Part shown: in pieces, positions 10,012-18,353 of the stretch
Numbering within the stretch: position 1 is the stretch's first letter
Layout: each line of letters starts with the position of its first letter
Assembly (NCBI RefSeq): GCF_000011305.1
Contig: NC_004369.1
Span: forward strand, 1,054,001-1,118,000
Length of the DNA: 64,000 bases
Direction: 5' to 3'
Source of the DNA: Corynebacterium efficiens YS-314
GTDB lineage: Bacteria; Actinomycetota; Actinomycetes; Mycobacteriales; Mycobacteriaceae
Position numbers and translations under genes: made by a program
Notes under the pieces: generated by a model
Databases searched by the model: none
Seen by the model: the letters and a program-made list of their open reading frames with translations, nothing else
What the model was told of the DNA's origin: nothing

Positions 10012-10751
10012 GCCTCGATGTTACAAACCTGACTGTGCGCTTCGGTGAGTTCACTGCTGTCAATAATGTGAGTTTTCGTTCAGTGACCGGAGAGGTGCAT
10101 TTTCTCATCGGTGCCAACGGGGCGGGTAAGACCACATGCATTGATGCCATCAGCGGTCTGGTCGATGGTGGAGGGTCCGTGAAGCTCGATGGTCGGGAGA
10201 TTCTAGGTACCCCGGTACACCGGATCGCGAGAATGGGCGTCGGGCGTACCTTCCAGACCGCCAGCGTCTTTGAGAGGTTATCGGTTCTTCAGAACCTTGA
10301 TGTCGCATGTGGGTTGCACCGTGGGCTCAGAGCTTTAGGGGGCATACGAAGGAACATCGATCCACGTATTGAGGATGCCCTCCAGGTGACAAATCTCGGT
10401 GATCTCGTGGATAAGCAGGCGGGAACCCTTTCCCACGGGCAGAAACAGTGGTTGGAGATCGCCATGCTTCTTGTGCAGGATGCCAAAGTGCTCATGCTTG
10501 ATGAACCGGTGGCGGGTATGAGCGAGGAGGAACGCGTCGCCACCGGAGAACTTCTATCGCGCGTCTCGCGTGACCGAATGGTTTTGGTGGTTGAGCATGA
10601 CATGGACTTCATGCGTCGTTTCGCCACCCGGGTCACCGTTATGAACAGGGGAGAGATTCTCACGGAGGGCACCGTCGATGAAATTCAGAATCACCCGGAC
10701 GTCCAGGCCATCTACCTGGGCACCACCGCCATCACAACCAGGGAGGCATGA
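10008..10751 (+). CDS. urtD: Urea ABC transporter ATP-binding protein UrtD
   Basis: LivG-type ATPase, 247 aa. Walker A GANGAGKT is at residues 35-42, the signature LSHGQKQWLEIA replaces the usual LSGGQ, Walker B is VLMLDEPVAGM, and the switch histidine is in VVEHDM. The start is ATG 10008, inside the urtC stop, preceded by AAAGGAGC. The open frame extends far upstream, but that part lies within urtC. Confidence 0.95.
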   Translation: MSLDVTNLTVRFGEFTAVNNVSFRSVTGEVHFLIGANGAGKTTCIDAISGLVDGGGSVKLDGREILGTPVHRIARMGVGRTFQTASVFERLSVLQNLDVACGLHRGLRALGGIRRNIDPRIEDALQVTNLGDLVDKQAGTLSHGQKQWLEIAMLLVQDAKVLMLDEPVAGMSEEERVATGELLSRVSRDRMVLVVEHDMDFMRRFATRVTVMNRGEILTEGTVDEIQNHPDVQAIYLGTTAITTREA

Positions 10752-11452
10752 TGCTCATTTTGCAGGATATTACCGCCAGTTATGGGCGTACCCAGGTTCT
10801 TCATTCCGTGAGTTTGGAATCGGCTGAGTCTGGCATCCTGGCTGTGCTGGGGCACAACGGCGCGGGCAAGTCGACTCTACTGCGTACAGCTATCGGTCTG
10901 ATCAATCCCACCAGCGGAAGAGTGCTTTTCGACGGTGAGGATATTTCCACTCTGCCACCGCACAGCCGGATCCGGAAGGGTATGGCATACGTGCCACAGG
11001 GGCAGCAGTCGTTTACTCAACTGACCTGTTGGGAAAACCTTCGGGTGGTTGCAGATCTACACGGGCGGCCGGGACACGCCCGGGTCGATGATGCACTGGG
11101 GAGGTTCCCCGCCCTTCACGCGGTGATGGACCGACCGGCGGGGTTGCTCTCCGGTGGTCAGCGACAACAGTTGGCCATAGCCCGTGCGCTGATTTCAGGA
11201 CCGCGTCTCCTGCTCCTGGATGAACCTACTGAAGGCATCCAACCCTCGGTAGTCACTGAGATTCAGCAGGCGATCACCGAACTCGCAGCTGGCGGAATGG
11301 GTATTCTCCTCGTTGAGCAGAACATGGGCTTCGCACTTGAGGTGGCCCGGGAATACGCGGTGATCTCGCGGGGAAGAATCGTGGAGACGGGCATGGGTGT
11401 GGAAGACAAAGAGCTCAAACACAACAAGGTCAAGATGTCTCTGGCGATCTGA
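10748..11452 (+). CDS. urtE: Urea ABC transporter ATP-binding protein UrtE
   Basis: LivF-type ATPase, 234 aa. Walker A GHNGAGKST lies around residues 35-43, the Q-loop is in VPQGQQSFTQLT, the signature is LSGGQRQQLAIA, Walker B LLLLDEPTEGI, and the switch region LLVEQN. ATG 10748 overlaps the urtD stop; ATG 10751 is an equally good start. Last gene of the operon, ending 18 bp before the stop of the convergent pth. Confidence 0.95.
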   Translation: MMLILQDITASYGRTQVLHSVSLESAESGILAVLGHNGAGKSTLLRTAIGLINPTSGRVLFDGEDISTLPPHSRIRKGMAYVPQGQQSFTQLTCWENLRVVADLHGRPGHARVDDALGRFPALHAVMDRPAGLLSGGQRQQLAIARALISGPRLLLLDEPTEGIQPSVVTEIQQAITELAAGGMGILLVEQNMGFALEVAREYAVISRGRIVETGMGVEDKELKHNKVKMSLAI

Positions 11453-11470
11453 ATATTGAGTGGGCAGATT

Positions 11471-12133
11471 CTAGCGTGCGTGGATGTCGTTCTGAGCAGC
11501 CGCCAATCCCCGCGCGATGATCAGATCTACCGCATCGGCAGCCACATCGATGCCCGGCTGTTGGTCAGCCACCGGCTCCAGGACATAATCGGGCACACTC
11601 ATGCCCTGGGGCGGACGGGAAATGCCGATGCGAACACGCAGGTAATCACGGGTTCCCAGTTCCTGGGTGAGGGATTTCAGACCATTGTGGCCGTTTTCAT
11701 TACCACCTTTTTTCACACGTACCTTGCCTGCTGGTAGATCCAGTTCGTCGTGGATGACGATGATCCGCTCCGGCGGGATGCCCAGTGTCTGCGCCAGCGG
11801 CGCGACACCCTGCCCGGAATGGTTCATGAACGTGGTCGAACGCACCGCAAGCGCGCTGTCAGCAGCGTCGGGCAGCGGGGTGGTCAGCACCTTGAGTCCC
11901 CTGACCGGGGTCAACGGTGGTGCGTCGTGGGTACCGAGAAGCGTATCGACGCACATGTAACCCACGTTGTGTCTCGTGGCCTCGTATTTTACGCCGGGAT
12001 TACCCAGACCGACCACCAGCCACCTGGCCTCGGGTAGCTCTGCGAGGTCGGGGACCTCGGGGGTGCGGGAGGACTGGAAGAATGCCTGAATTCGGGAGAG
12101 GAAACTCACCCGGTCAATAGTATTGGGTGGCAT
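11471..12133 (-). CDS. pth: Peptidyl-tRNA hydrolase (first of two copies)
   Basis: Cleaves peptidyl-tRNA released by drop-off. Protein of 220 aa from ATG 12133, with about 35 residues before the Pth core, longer than the second copy at 15147. Catalytic features are intact: VGLGNPGVKYEATRHNVGY with His55, STTFMNHSGQG, VIHDELDLPAGKVRVKKGG and NGHNGLKS. The start codon shares a CATG palindrome with the divergent gene at 12132; GTG 12109 would give a shorter protein. The frame stays open to 12577 but that extension is antisense to the next gene. Confidence 0.93.
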   Translation of the reverse strand: MPPNTIDRVSFLSRIQAFFQSSRTPEVPDLAELPEARWLVVGLGNPGVKYEATRHNVGYMCVDTLLGTHDAPPLTPVRGLKVLTTPLPDAADSALAVRSTTFMNHSGQGVAPLAQTLGIPPERIIVIHDELDLPAGKVRVKKGGNENGHNGLKSLTQELGTRDYLRVRIGISRPPQGMSVPDYVLEPVADQQPGIDVAADAVDLIIARGLAAAQNDIHAR

Positions 12134-13148
12134 GGGTATTCTCGATTCGTTGTCCGTTCCCGTCATTGTCGCCCCGATGGCCGGGGGGCCCTCCACCCCG
12201 GAGCTGGTCACCGCCGCGGGGCAGGTCGGTTCGCTGGGTTTCCTCGCCGGTGGCACCTCCAGCGTGGCGCAGTTTCGCACACAGCTGGCGCAGGTGTCCG
12301 GCCGGTTCGGGGTGAACCTGTTCCGTCCGCAGGAGGAGAAACCGACACCATCGGATGTTGATGAGGTCGCCGGCCTGCTCACCCAGGCCTTCCGTGAATA
12401 CCGGTTGGGGGAACCAGTGGTTCCGGCGGTGGATCTGACCAACGGCTGGGCTGAGAAATTCCACCTGGCCGTGGCAGCGCGCCCCGCGGTGATCTCCTCC
12501 ACCTTCGGCATGTTCACACCGGATGAGTTCGCCACCCTGAAACAGGCGGGGATCGAGGCCTGGGTGACCGTAACCAACGAGAATGACGCACGAACGGCGG
12601 AACGGGCCGGCGCGGATGTGCTCGTGGTCCAGGGGCCGGAAGCCGGTGGTCACCGGTCCACCTGGTCCCTTACAGAGGAACCGGATCGGAGGTCCCTTGA
12701 TGAGCTGCTGCGGGCCGTGGTGGGGCAGGTCCGCATCCCGGTGGTGGCCGCGGGCGGTGTCTCCACCCGCGAGGGCGTGCAACGCATGTTGGATCTCGGG
12801 GCCTCTGCGGTGGCTTGCGGGTCGGTGTTCCTCCTGGCGGATGAGGCCGGCACCTCGGCGACCAATCGTGAACTGCTCCTGACGGCCGGTGAACGGGGCG
12901 TGACCACCACCTGTTCCAGGGCCTTCTCAGGGAGGTACGCCAGGGGGGTGAAGACCCGATTCGTGCGGGAAAATGAAAGTCTACCCCCGGTCTACCCGTA
13001 CCTGAATGTGATGATCGCCCCGCTGCGGGCCGCGGCTGGGGCGACAGGGAACTGGGACTATGCGTACTGCCTGGTGGGAACCGGTATTGGTAATATCAAA
13101 ACGGGGTCAGTGAAACAGATATTGAGCACAATGAATCCTTCCGTTTGA
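12132..13148 (+). CDS. Nitronate monooxygenase / 2-nitropropane dioxygenase-like flavoprotein
   Basis: FMN-binding TIM-barrel enzyme of the NMO/NPD family, 338 aa. Family elements are PVIVAPMAGGPSTPELVTAA at the start, LGFLAGG, VVQGPEAGGHR (with the family His) and PVVAAGGVSTREGVQRMLDLGASAVACGS for phosphate binding. ATG 12132 overlaps the start of the divergent pth; a TTG at 12123 is possible. Such proteins oxidise alkyl nitronates, but the physiological substrate here cannot be read from sequence. Confidence 0.85.
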   Translation: MGILDSLSVPVIVAPMAGGPSTPELVTAAGQVGSLGFLAGGTSSVAQFRTQLAQVSGRFGVNLFRPQEEKPTPSDVDEVAGLLTQAFREYRLGEPVVPAVDLTNGWAEKFHLAVAARPAVISSTFGMFTPDEFATLKQAGIEAWVTVTNENDARTAERAGADVLVVQGPEAGGHRSTWSLTEEPDRRSLDELLRAVVGQVRIPVVAAGGVSTREGVQRMLDLGASAVACGSVFLLADEAGTSATNRELLLTAGERGVTTTCSRAFSGRYARGVKTRFVRENESLPPVYPYLNVMIAPLRAAAGATGNWDYAYCLVGTGIGNIKTGSVKQILSTMNPSV

Positions 13149-13198
13149 GCTAGGCTGAGGGGGCTTGTTCTCCACCTACCCATCGAAGGACGCATTAA

Positions 13199-14641
13199 AT
13201 GACGAACAACCACAAGGACTGGAACGAACGCATCGCAGTTGCGGAGCAGATGGTGCCCCTCATCGGGCGTCTGCACCGCAACAATAATGTCGTGGTGTCG
13301 GTCTTCGGTCGTCTCCTTGTGAATGTCTCTGACATCGACATCATCAAGTCACACCGCTACGCACGTCACATCACCTCCAAGGAACTCCCCCTGGAGGACA
13401 CCCTGGCGATCCTGCGCGAGCTGGTGGACATGAACCTCGGCACGGCATCGATCGATCTCGGACAGCTGGCCTACAACTTCGAGAATTCCGACAGCACCGA
13501 TCTGCGTGCCTTCCTGGAGGACTCACTCGCGGATGTCATCGGCACCGGCCCGACCACCAAACACGCCGATGTCGTCCTCTACGGTTTCGGCCGCATCGGA
13601 CGTCTCCTGGCGCGCATCCTCGTCTCCCGTGAGGCCCTCTACGACGGTGTGCGCCTGCGCGCGATCGTCGTACGTAAGAACTCCGAGGATGACCTGGTCA
13701 AGCGTGCCTCCCTGCTGCGCCGTGACTCCGTGCACGGGGCCTTCGACGGCACCATCACCATCGATCACGAGAACAACATCATCTGGGCCAACGGCACCCC
13801 GATCCAGGTGATCTACTCCAACGACCCCACCACGGTCGACTACACCGAATACGGCATCGACAACGCCATCGTGGTGGATAACACCGGCCGCTGGCGCGAC
13901 CGTGAGGGCCTGGGCCAGCACCTGCAGGCCAAGGGCGTGTCCAAGGTGGTGCTCACCGCGCCGGGCAAGGGCGACCTGAAGAACATCGTCTACGGCATCA
14001 ACCACTCCGACATCGCGGAGGATGACACCATCATCACCGCGGCATCGTGCACCACCAACGCCATCACCCCGGTGCTCAAGGTCATCAACGACCGCTACGG
14101 TGTCGAGTTCGGCCATGTGGAGACGGTCCACTCCTTCACCAATGACCAGAACCTCATCGACAACTTCCACAAGGGTTCCCGCCGTGGCCGTGCAGCAGGT
14201 CTGAACATGGTCCTCACCGAGACCGGTGCGGCCAAGGCCGTGGCCAAGGCCCTGCCCGAACTCGCCGGCAAGTTGACCGGCAATGCCATCCGCGTCCCCA
14301 CCCCGGATGTATCCATGGCGGTGCTCAACCTCACCCTCAACCAGGAGGTTGACCGCGAGGAGGTCAACGACTTCCTCCGCCGGGTGTCCCTGCACTCCAA
14401 CCTGCGTCAGCAGATCGACTGGATCAAGTCCCCGGAGGTGGTCTCCACCGACTTCGTGGGCACCACCCACGCCGGCATTGTCGACGGTCTGGCCACCATC
14501 GCCACCGGCCGTCACCTGGTGCTCTACGTCTGGTATGACAACGAGTTCGGCTACTCCAGCCAGGTCGTCCGCATTGTGGAGGAGATCGCCGGTGCACGCC
14601 CGAAGGTCTACCCGGAGCGCGCACTGCCCGTGGCCCTCTAA
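13199..14641 (+). CDS. gapB: Glyceraldehyde-3-phosphate dehydrogenase, GapB type
   Basis: 480 aa, much longer than classical GAPDH (about 335 aa), because about 120 residues precede the Rossmann motif VVLYGFGRIGRLLARIL. The catalytic cysteine is Cys284 in ITAASCTTNAITP. The long form corresponds to the C. glutamicum GapB, which is NAD(P)-linked and mainly gluconeogenic (recalled). GAAGGACG precedes ATG 13199 and a TAGGCT -10-like box lies near 13152. Codon use is strongly biased to GC-ending codons, as for a well-expressed gene. A perfect hairpin terminator follows. Confidence 0.95.
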   Translation: MTNNHKDWNERIAVAEQMVPLIGRLHRNNNVVVSVFGRLLVNVSDIDIIKSHRYARHITSKELPLEDTLAILRELVDMNLGTASIDLGQLAYNFENSDSTDLRAFLEDSLADVIGTGPTTKHADVVLYGFGRIGRLLARILVSREALYDGVRLRAIVVRKNSEDDLVKRASLLRRDSVHGAFDGTITIDHENNIIWANGTPIQVIYSNDPTTVDYTEYGIDNAIVVDNTGRWRDREGLGQHLQAKGVSKVVLTAPGKGDLKNIVYGINHSDIAEDDTIITAASCTTNAITPVLKVINDRYGVEFGHVETVHSFTNDQNLIDNFHKGSRRGRAAGLNMVLTETGAAKAVAKALPELAGKLTGNAIRVPTPDVSMAVLNLTLNQEVDREEVNDFLRRVSLHSNLRQQIDWIKSPEVVSTDFVGTTHAGIVDGLATIATGRHLVLYVWYDNEFGYSSQVVRIVEEIAGARPKVYPERALPVAL

Positions 14642-14662
14642 CCCCGGCCCACCCGGAGAGTG

Positions 14663-14713
14663 ATCCGGCTGCACACCTGTGAGACATCACCGGTGCCGCA
14701 GCCGGATTATTTT
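14663..14713 (+). terminator. Rho-independent terminator of gapB
   Basis: The 10-bp arms 14663-14672 and 14698-14707 are perfectly complementary (ATCCGGCTGC and its complement), followed by TATTTTGTT. It starts 22 bp after the gapB stop. Confidence 0.85.
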
Positions 14714-14751
14714 GTTAGGCATCCCTTGCCTCGGGCACTACACTGGAAACC

Positions 14752-14955
14752 ATGAGCAAGCGTAGGAAGAGACCCACCTCACGCGTGACGGTGACACACA
14801 ACCCGCTCGGGGTGAAACTGAAAAGTACGTGTTGCCGGAAGACGCCACGGTGCACCAACTGCCCGGTGGTCTACACCCGGCTGCTCAAGTCCGGTGCCCT
14901 GGAGAATGATGATATCGACCTGCCCCGCCGCCTCAAGGAAGCACGCAGGAAGTAG
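14752..14955 (+). CDS. Small basic Cys-rich protein (tandem paralogue 1)
   Basis: 67 aa and very basic. A Cys-Cys pair and a CxxC motif (CCRKTPRCTNCPV) form a possible zinc knuckle, followed by a helix RLLKSGALE. It is clearly paralogous to the next gene, with the same Cys spacing, the same ALE sequence and the same Arg/Lys tail. Start ATG 14752 lies just after a TACACT -10-like box (about 14738), so the transcript may have a very short leader. I do not recognise a named family; a nucleic-acid-binding role is only a guess from charge and Cys pattern. Confidence 0.8.
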   Translation: MSKRRKRPTSRVTVTHNPLGVKLKSTCCRKTPRCTNCPVVYTRLLKSGALENDDIDLPRRLKEARRK

Positions 14956-14960
14956 GGGCC

Positions 14961-15146
14961 ATGGGCAAATCCATGACCAAGGTGCGCAAACGGCTGAAAT
15001 CCGGCAAGGTCAAAAAGAAGTGCTGTAAGGACAACCCCCGGTGTTCCTCGTGCCCGACCGTCGCACACCGCCTGCGCAAGGCGGGCGCCCTCGAGCTTGA
15101 CGACGCAGCCCTGCGCACCGCTCTCAAACACGCCCGGCGGTGGTAG
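14961..15146 (+). CDS. Small basic Cys-rich protein (tandem paralogue 2)
   Basis: 61 aa, starting five bases after the preceding paralogue (ATG 14961). The core KKKCCKDNPRCSSCPTVAHR aligns with CCRKTPRCTNCPVVYTR of its neighbour, with identical CC-x5-C-x2-C spacing, then LRKAGALELDD against LLKSGALENDD. The shared layout shows a tandem duplication. Net charge is strongly positive. It is convergent with pth at 15147 with no spacer. The function is unknown. Confidence 0.8.
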   Translation: MGKSMTKVRKRLKSGKVKKKCCKDNPRCSSCPTVAHRLRKAGALELDDAALRTALKHARRW

Positions 15147-15680
15147 TCACAGTGTCCTGATGTGCTCCTCAATGAGATCCGCGGCATCCGCGGCCATGAT
15201 CGGCACGCTGTCCTGCTCCTGCTTGGAGAAGGGCTTGAGCACGAAGGTGGCCGGATCCATCCGGCCCGGTGGCCTGCCGATGCCCACGCTGAGTTTCCAG
15301 TAGTCCTTGGTTCCCAGGGATCTGCTGGTGGACTTCAAGCCGTTGTGCCCATGGTCTCCGCCGCCCTGACGCAGTTTGACCTGACCGAAATCCAGATCCA
15401 GCTCATCGTGGACCACCAGGACATTCGCGGGGGAGATCTTGAAGAAGTCACACAGCGCGCGGATCGGGGTGCCGGACAGGTTCATGAAACTGCGGGGCTT
15501 GGCCACGATCAGACCGGGCAGCTGCGCGATCTCGGTGTTGGACCGCTTGTGCACGCTGAAGTTCGCGTAGTTGCGGCCCACCAGTTCCTCCACCACCTCG
15601 AAACCGATGTTGTGGCGGGTACCGACATATTTCGGGCCCGGGTTACCGAGACCGACAACAAGAACAGGGGAGTCATTCAC
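15147..15680 (-). CDS. pth: Peptidyl-tRNA hydrolase (second copy)
   Basis: 177 aa, the compact bacterial Pth length. Active-site elements are VVGLGNPGPKYVGTRHNIGFEV (Asn13, His23), KPRSFMNLSG, VVHDELDLDFGQVKLRQGG and GHNGLKS. It lies downstream of rplY on the same strand, an arrangement common in bacteria (rplY-pth), so this is likely the ancestral copy. A strong hairpin terminator separates it from rplY. Confidence 0.95.
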   Translation of the reverse strand: MNDSPVLVVGLGNPGPKYVGTRHNIGFEVVEELVGRNYANFSVHKRSNTEIAQLPGLIVAKPRSFMNLSGTPIRALCDFFKISPANVLVVHDELDLDFGQVKLRQGGGDHGHNGLKSTSRSLGTKDYWKLSVGIGRPPGRMDPATFVLKPFSKQEQDSVPIMAADAADLIEEHIRTL

Positions 15681-15758
15681 ACACCCCAGTCAACCACGCC
15701 GCGTCCCCCGGTCAAACGGTGGGGTACACGGGGTGGTCGGGGCGTCGACAAGCATGAG

Positions 15759-15800
15759 AAAAGGCCACTGAGGTGACTGTGCACTGTCACCTCAGCGGCC
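15759..15800 (-). terminator. Rho-independent terminator of rplY
   Basis: Read on the minus strand, a stem of GGCC-x-CTGAGGTGAC and its complement (about 15763-15800) is followed by TTTT at 15759-15762. It lies 23 bp after the rplY stop. Confidence 0.85.
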
Positions 15801-15822
15801 CCGGTTGGAGAGCAGGAGGGGT

Positions 15823-16431
15823 TTAGGCCTCGGACTCGCCCTCGGACTCGCCCTCTTCGTCCTCAGCTGGAGCTTCCTCCACAGCCGGGAGAACGACGTT
15901 GGCGATGAGCAGCTCAGCGTCGTCGACGAGGGTCATGTCGTCATCGAGCTTGATGTCACCGGCGGTGATCTGGGAACCGAGCTCCATGCCCTCGATGGAG
16001 ACAACGATCTCCTCGGGGATGTTCAGGGCGTCAGCCTCAACACGGATGGTGTCGGCATCCTGGACGAACATGGTGTTCGGTGCAGGCTGACCCTCGACGA
16101 TGACCGGGATCTCAACCTCAACCTTCTCGCCACGGGTGATGGCGAGGAGGTCGACGTGGTCGATGTTGAAGGTCAGGACGTTCTGATCGATGTGCTTGAT
16201 CATGGCGAGCTGCTTGACACCCTCGACATCCAGCTCCATGACGGCGTTGACGCCGTTGCGACGGACCAGTCCGGCGAAGTCGCGGTGGTTGAGGGTGATG
16301 TGGAGGTTGCTCTCCATGTCGGCACCGTAGACAACGGCGGGGACCAGGCCGGCGACGCGGGCGCGACGTGCGGAACCCTTGCCGAACTCGGTGCGGTTGG
16401 CAGCCTCGATGGTTTCGAACTTGTTAGCCAT
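15823..16431 (-). CDS. rplY: 50S ribosomal protein L25 (general stress protein Ctc type)
   Basis: 5S rRNA-binding ribosomal protein of the long Ctc form, 202 aa. An N-terminal L25 domain (FGKGSARRARVAGLVPAVVYG) is followed by the TL5 C-terminal domain and a highly acidic tail of Glu/Asp/Ser/Ala that is common in actinobacteria. ATG 16431 has AAGGAGA seven bases upstream; the frame stays open to 16491. Codon bias is strong, fitting a ribosomal protein. Confidence 0.95.
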   Translation of the reverse strand: MANKFETIEAANRTEFGKGSARRARVAGLVPAVVYGADMESNLHITLNHRDFAGLVRRNGVNAVMELDVEGVKQLAMIKHIDQNVLTFNIDHVDLLAITRGEKVEVEIPVIVEGQPAPNTMFVQDADTIRVEADALNIPEEIVVSIEGMELGSQITAGDIKLDDDMTLVDDAELLIANVVLPAVEEAPAEDEEGESEGESEA

Positions 16432-16715
16432 GTGTTTCTCCTTGAATGGGATGATCCGGATCAACTCGGCCGCGAAAACAATAAAGCCCACGACCGACTC
16501 GAGTGTCTTGGTCGAGTCTTCGCAGGCGTGGCAGCCGGCCGGCGGGTATCATGCCCACCCGGGCGGCTTCCGTGGAAGTCTGAATCGCGTCGATAACGGC
16601 CGTGATCACCGCGGAATATTTCCCCTGTGTGATCGGCCCTCGCCGAGACTCCGATAGGCTACCACGGGACGAAACAGGGCACCAAAACGGCCCAGGGGGG
16701 CGGTCACAGGTTCGG
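16432..16715. other. Intergenic region upstream of rplY
   Basis: 284 bp between rplY and the AlkD-like gene, both on the minus strand. It should contain the rplY promoter. A 7-bp inverted repeat (GACTCGA at 16496-16502 and TCGAGTC at 16512-16518) would fold in the rplY leader. No coding sequence is convincing here. Confidence 0.5.
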
Positions 16716-17336
16716 TCACAGGTTCTTCAGCGCCTCCCGGCGACTCAGGGGATGCAGGTCGGCTGCCTCGACGAAGGAGCGGACCCAGTCGGGATCATGA
16801 TGGGCCAGGTCACGCAATGCCCAGCCGATGGCTTTGTTGATGAAGAACTCCCCGGATCCGAGGTTCCGCCGGATGATCCAGGCGAGCAGATCCCGGTCGG
16901 TGTCGGTCTTCCTGCCCAGCTGGTGGAGGATCACGACCCTGCGTACCCAGAAATCCCGGTGGGTTGCCCACGCTCGCATGGTGTGATCGGCGTGGTTGGC
17001 GCCGATAGGTTTGGCCAGGGCATCGACGGTGTCCCACCAGGATTTCGTCCGGACCAAACGCTCGGCGAGGGGCAGGTCGGTGATGCCGACCCGCCGGATG
17101 TGATCGCAGGCCACATACTGGTATTCCCGCTGCTCCGCGTCGAAACAGGCGGCGACCAGGTCAGCATCGAACTCACGGAGGGTGCGCAGGATCGGCATGG
17201 TGGCTTTCCTGCGCGCGGGTGTCCCGATCCCCAGAAACGGAAACCGACCCCGCATGTACGCCGTCATCTCGGCGGCACGTGCGGGGTCGGCCAGTGGCTC
17301 AAGAACCTGCCGGACACGGGTGAAGGAATCAGACAT
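16716..17336 (-). CDS. DNA alkylation repair protein (AlkD-like HEAT-repeat family)
   Basis: 206 aa, helical throughout. Family signatures are the early FPFLGIGTPARRK, the central KSWWDTVDALA, and RRVVILHQLGRKTDTD followed by INKAIGWALRDLAHHDPDWVRSF. AlkD-family proteins remove 3- and 7-alkylated purines. It is the last gene of a glmU-prs-alkD-like cluster on the minus strand, 28 bp after prs. Substrate specificity is not deducible. Confidence 0.85.
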   Translation of the reverse strand: MSDSFTRVRQVLEPLADPARAAEMTAYMRGRFPFLGIGTPARRKATMPILRTLREFDADLVAACFDAEQREYQYVACDHIRRVGITDLPLAERLVRTKSWWDTVDALAKPIGANHADHTMRAWATHRDFWVRRVVILHQLGRKTDTDRDLLAWIIRRNLGSGEFFINKAIGWALRDLAHHDPDWVRSFVEAADLHPLSRREALKNL

Positions 17337-17364
17337 CCGGGGGCTCCTGGGCTAACGGGGTGGT

Positions 17365-18342
17365 TTAGGCGTCACCCTCGAAGAGGGTGGTGACAGAACC
17401 GTTCTCGAAGATCTCGCTGATGGTGCGGGCCAGCAGCGGTGCGATCGGCAGGACGGTCAGGTTGGACCAGCCCTCGGTGGACTGCGGGAGGGTGTCGGTG
17501 GTGATGACCTCCTCGGCGCCACAGCTGGACAGACGCTCACGGGCCGGATCGGAGAACACACCGTGGGTGCAGGCGATGACCACGGACCGGGCACCGGCCT
17601 CCTTGAGTACACCCACGGCACCGGCGATGGTGCCACCGGTGTCGATCATGTCATCGAGCAGGACACAGTCCTTGCCCGCGACATCACCGACGACGCGGTT
17701 GGCCACGACCTCGTTGGCCACCTCGGTGGAGCGGGTCTTGTGCACGAAGGCCATCGGGGCATCACCGAGGGTGTTGGCCCACTTCTCGGCGACCTTCACG
17801 CGACCGGCATCCGGGGAGACAACGACGATGTTGGACAGGTCGTACTTGTCCTTGATGTAGTCGGTGAGGATCGGCATGGCGTGCATGTGATCGACGGGGC
17901 CGTCGAAGAAGCCCTGGATCTGATCGGTGTGCAGGTCGACCGACACGATGCGGTCGGCGCCGGCGGTCTGGAGCAGATCGGCGATGAGGCGGGCGGAGAT
18001 GGGCTCGCGGCCGCGGTGCTTCTTATCCTGGCGGGCATAGGGGTAGAACGGCAGGATGGCGGTGATGCGCTTGGCTGAGCCACGCTTGAGGGCATCGATC
18101 ATCAGCAGCTGTTCCATCAGCCACTTGTTCAGTGGCTGGGTGTGGGACTGGATGACAAAGCAGTCGGAGCCACGGACGGACTCCTCGAAACGAACGTAGA
18201 TCTCACCATTGGCGAAGTCACGGGCGGTCATCGGCGTGACCTCCACCTCGAGATCGCGGGCGACGGCCTCAGCCAGCTCCGGGTGGGCGCGGCCCGAGAA
18301 GAGCATGAGGTTCTTATGGTTTTCTTTCCAGTGAGCAGTCAT
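17365..18342 (-). CDS. prs: Ribose-phosphate pyrophosphokinase (PRPP synthetase)
   Basis: Makes PRPP from ribose 5-phosphate and ATP for purine, pyrimidine, His and Trp synthesis; 325 aa, typical for class I PRPP synthetases. Motifs: FSGRAHPELAEAVA near the start, FANGEIYVRFEESVRG, the ATP site YPYARQDKKHRGREPISARL, and the PRPP loop VLLDDMIDTGGTI. Directly downstream of glmU with an 11-bp gap, as in C. glutamicum. Confidence 0.97.
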   Translation of the reverse strand: MTAHWKENHKNLMLFSGRAHPELAEAVARDLEVEVTPMTARDFANGEIYVRFEESVRGSDCFVIQSHTQPLNKWLMEQLLMIDALKRGSAKRITAILPFYPYARQDKKHRGREPISARLIADLLQTAGADRIVSVDLHTDQIQGFFDGPVDHMHAMPILTDYIKDKYDLSNIVVVSPDAGRVKVAEKWANTLGDAPMAFVHKTRSTEVANEVVANRVVGDVAGKDCVLLDDMIDTGGTIAGAVGVLKEAGARSVVIACTHGVFSDPARERLSSCGAEEVITTDTLPQSTEGWSNLTVLPIAPLLARTISEIFENGSVTTLFEGDA

Positions 18343-18353
18343 GGTGAGTCTGC

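Noticed and set aside
13523..14674. Long minus-strand open frame opposite gapB (also 47437-48774 opposite eno and 38689-41322 opposite mfd)
   Set aside because: Low-complexity products rich in Gly, Asp, His and Val, with no family motifs, produced by strong GC codon bias of the genes on the other strand.
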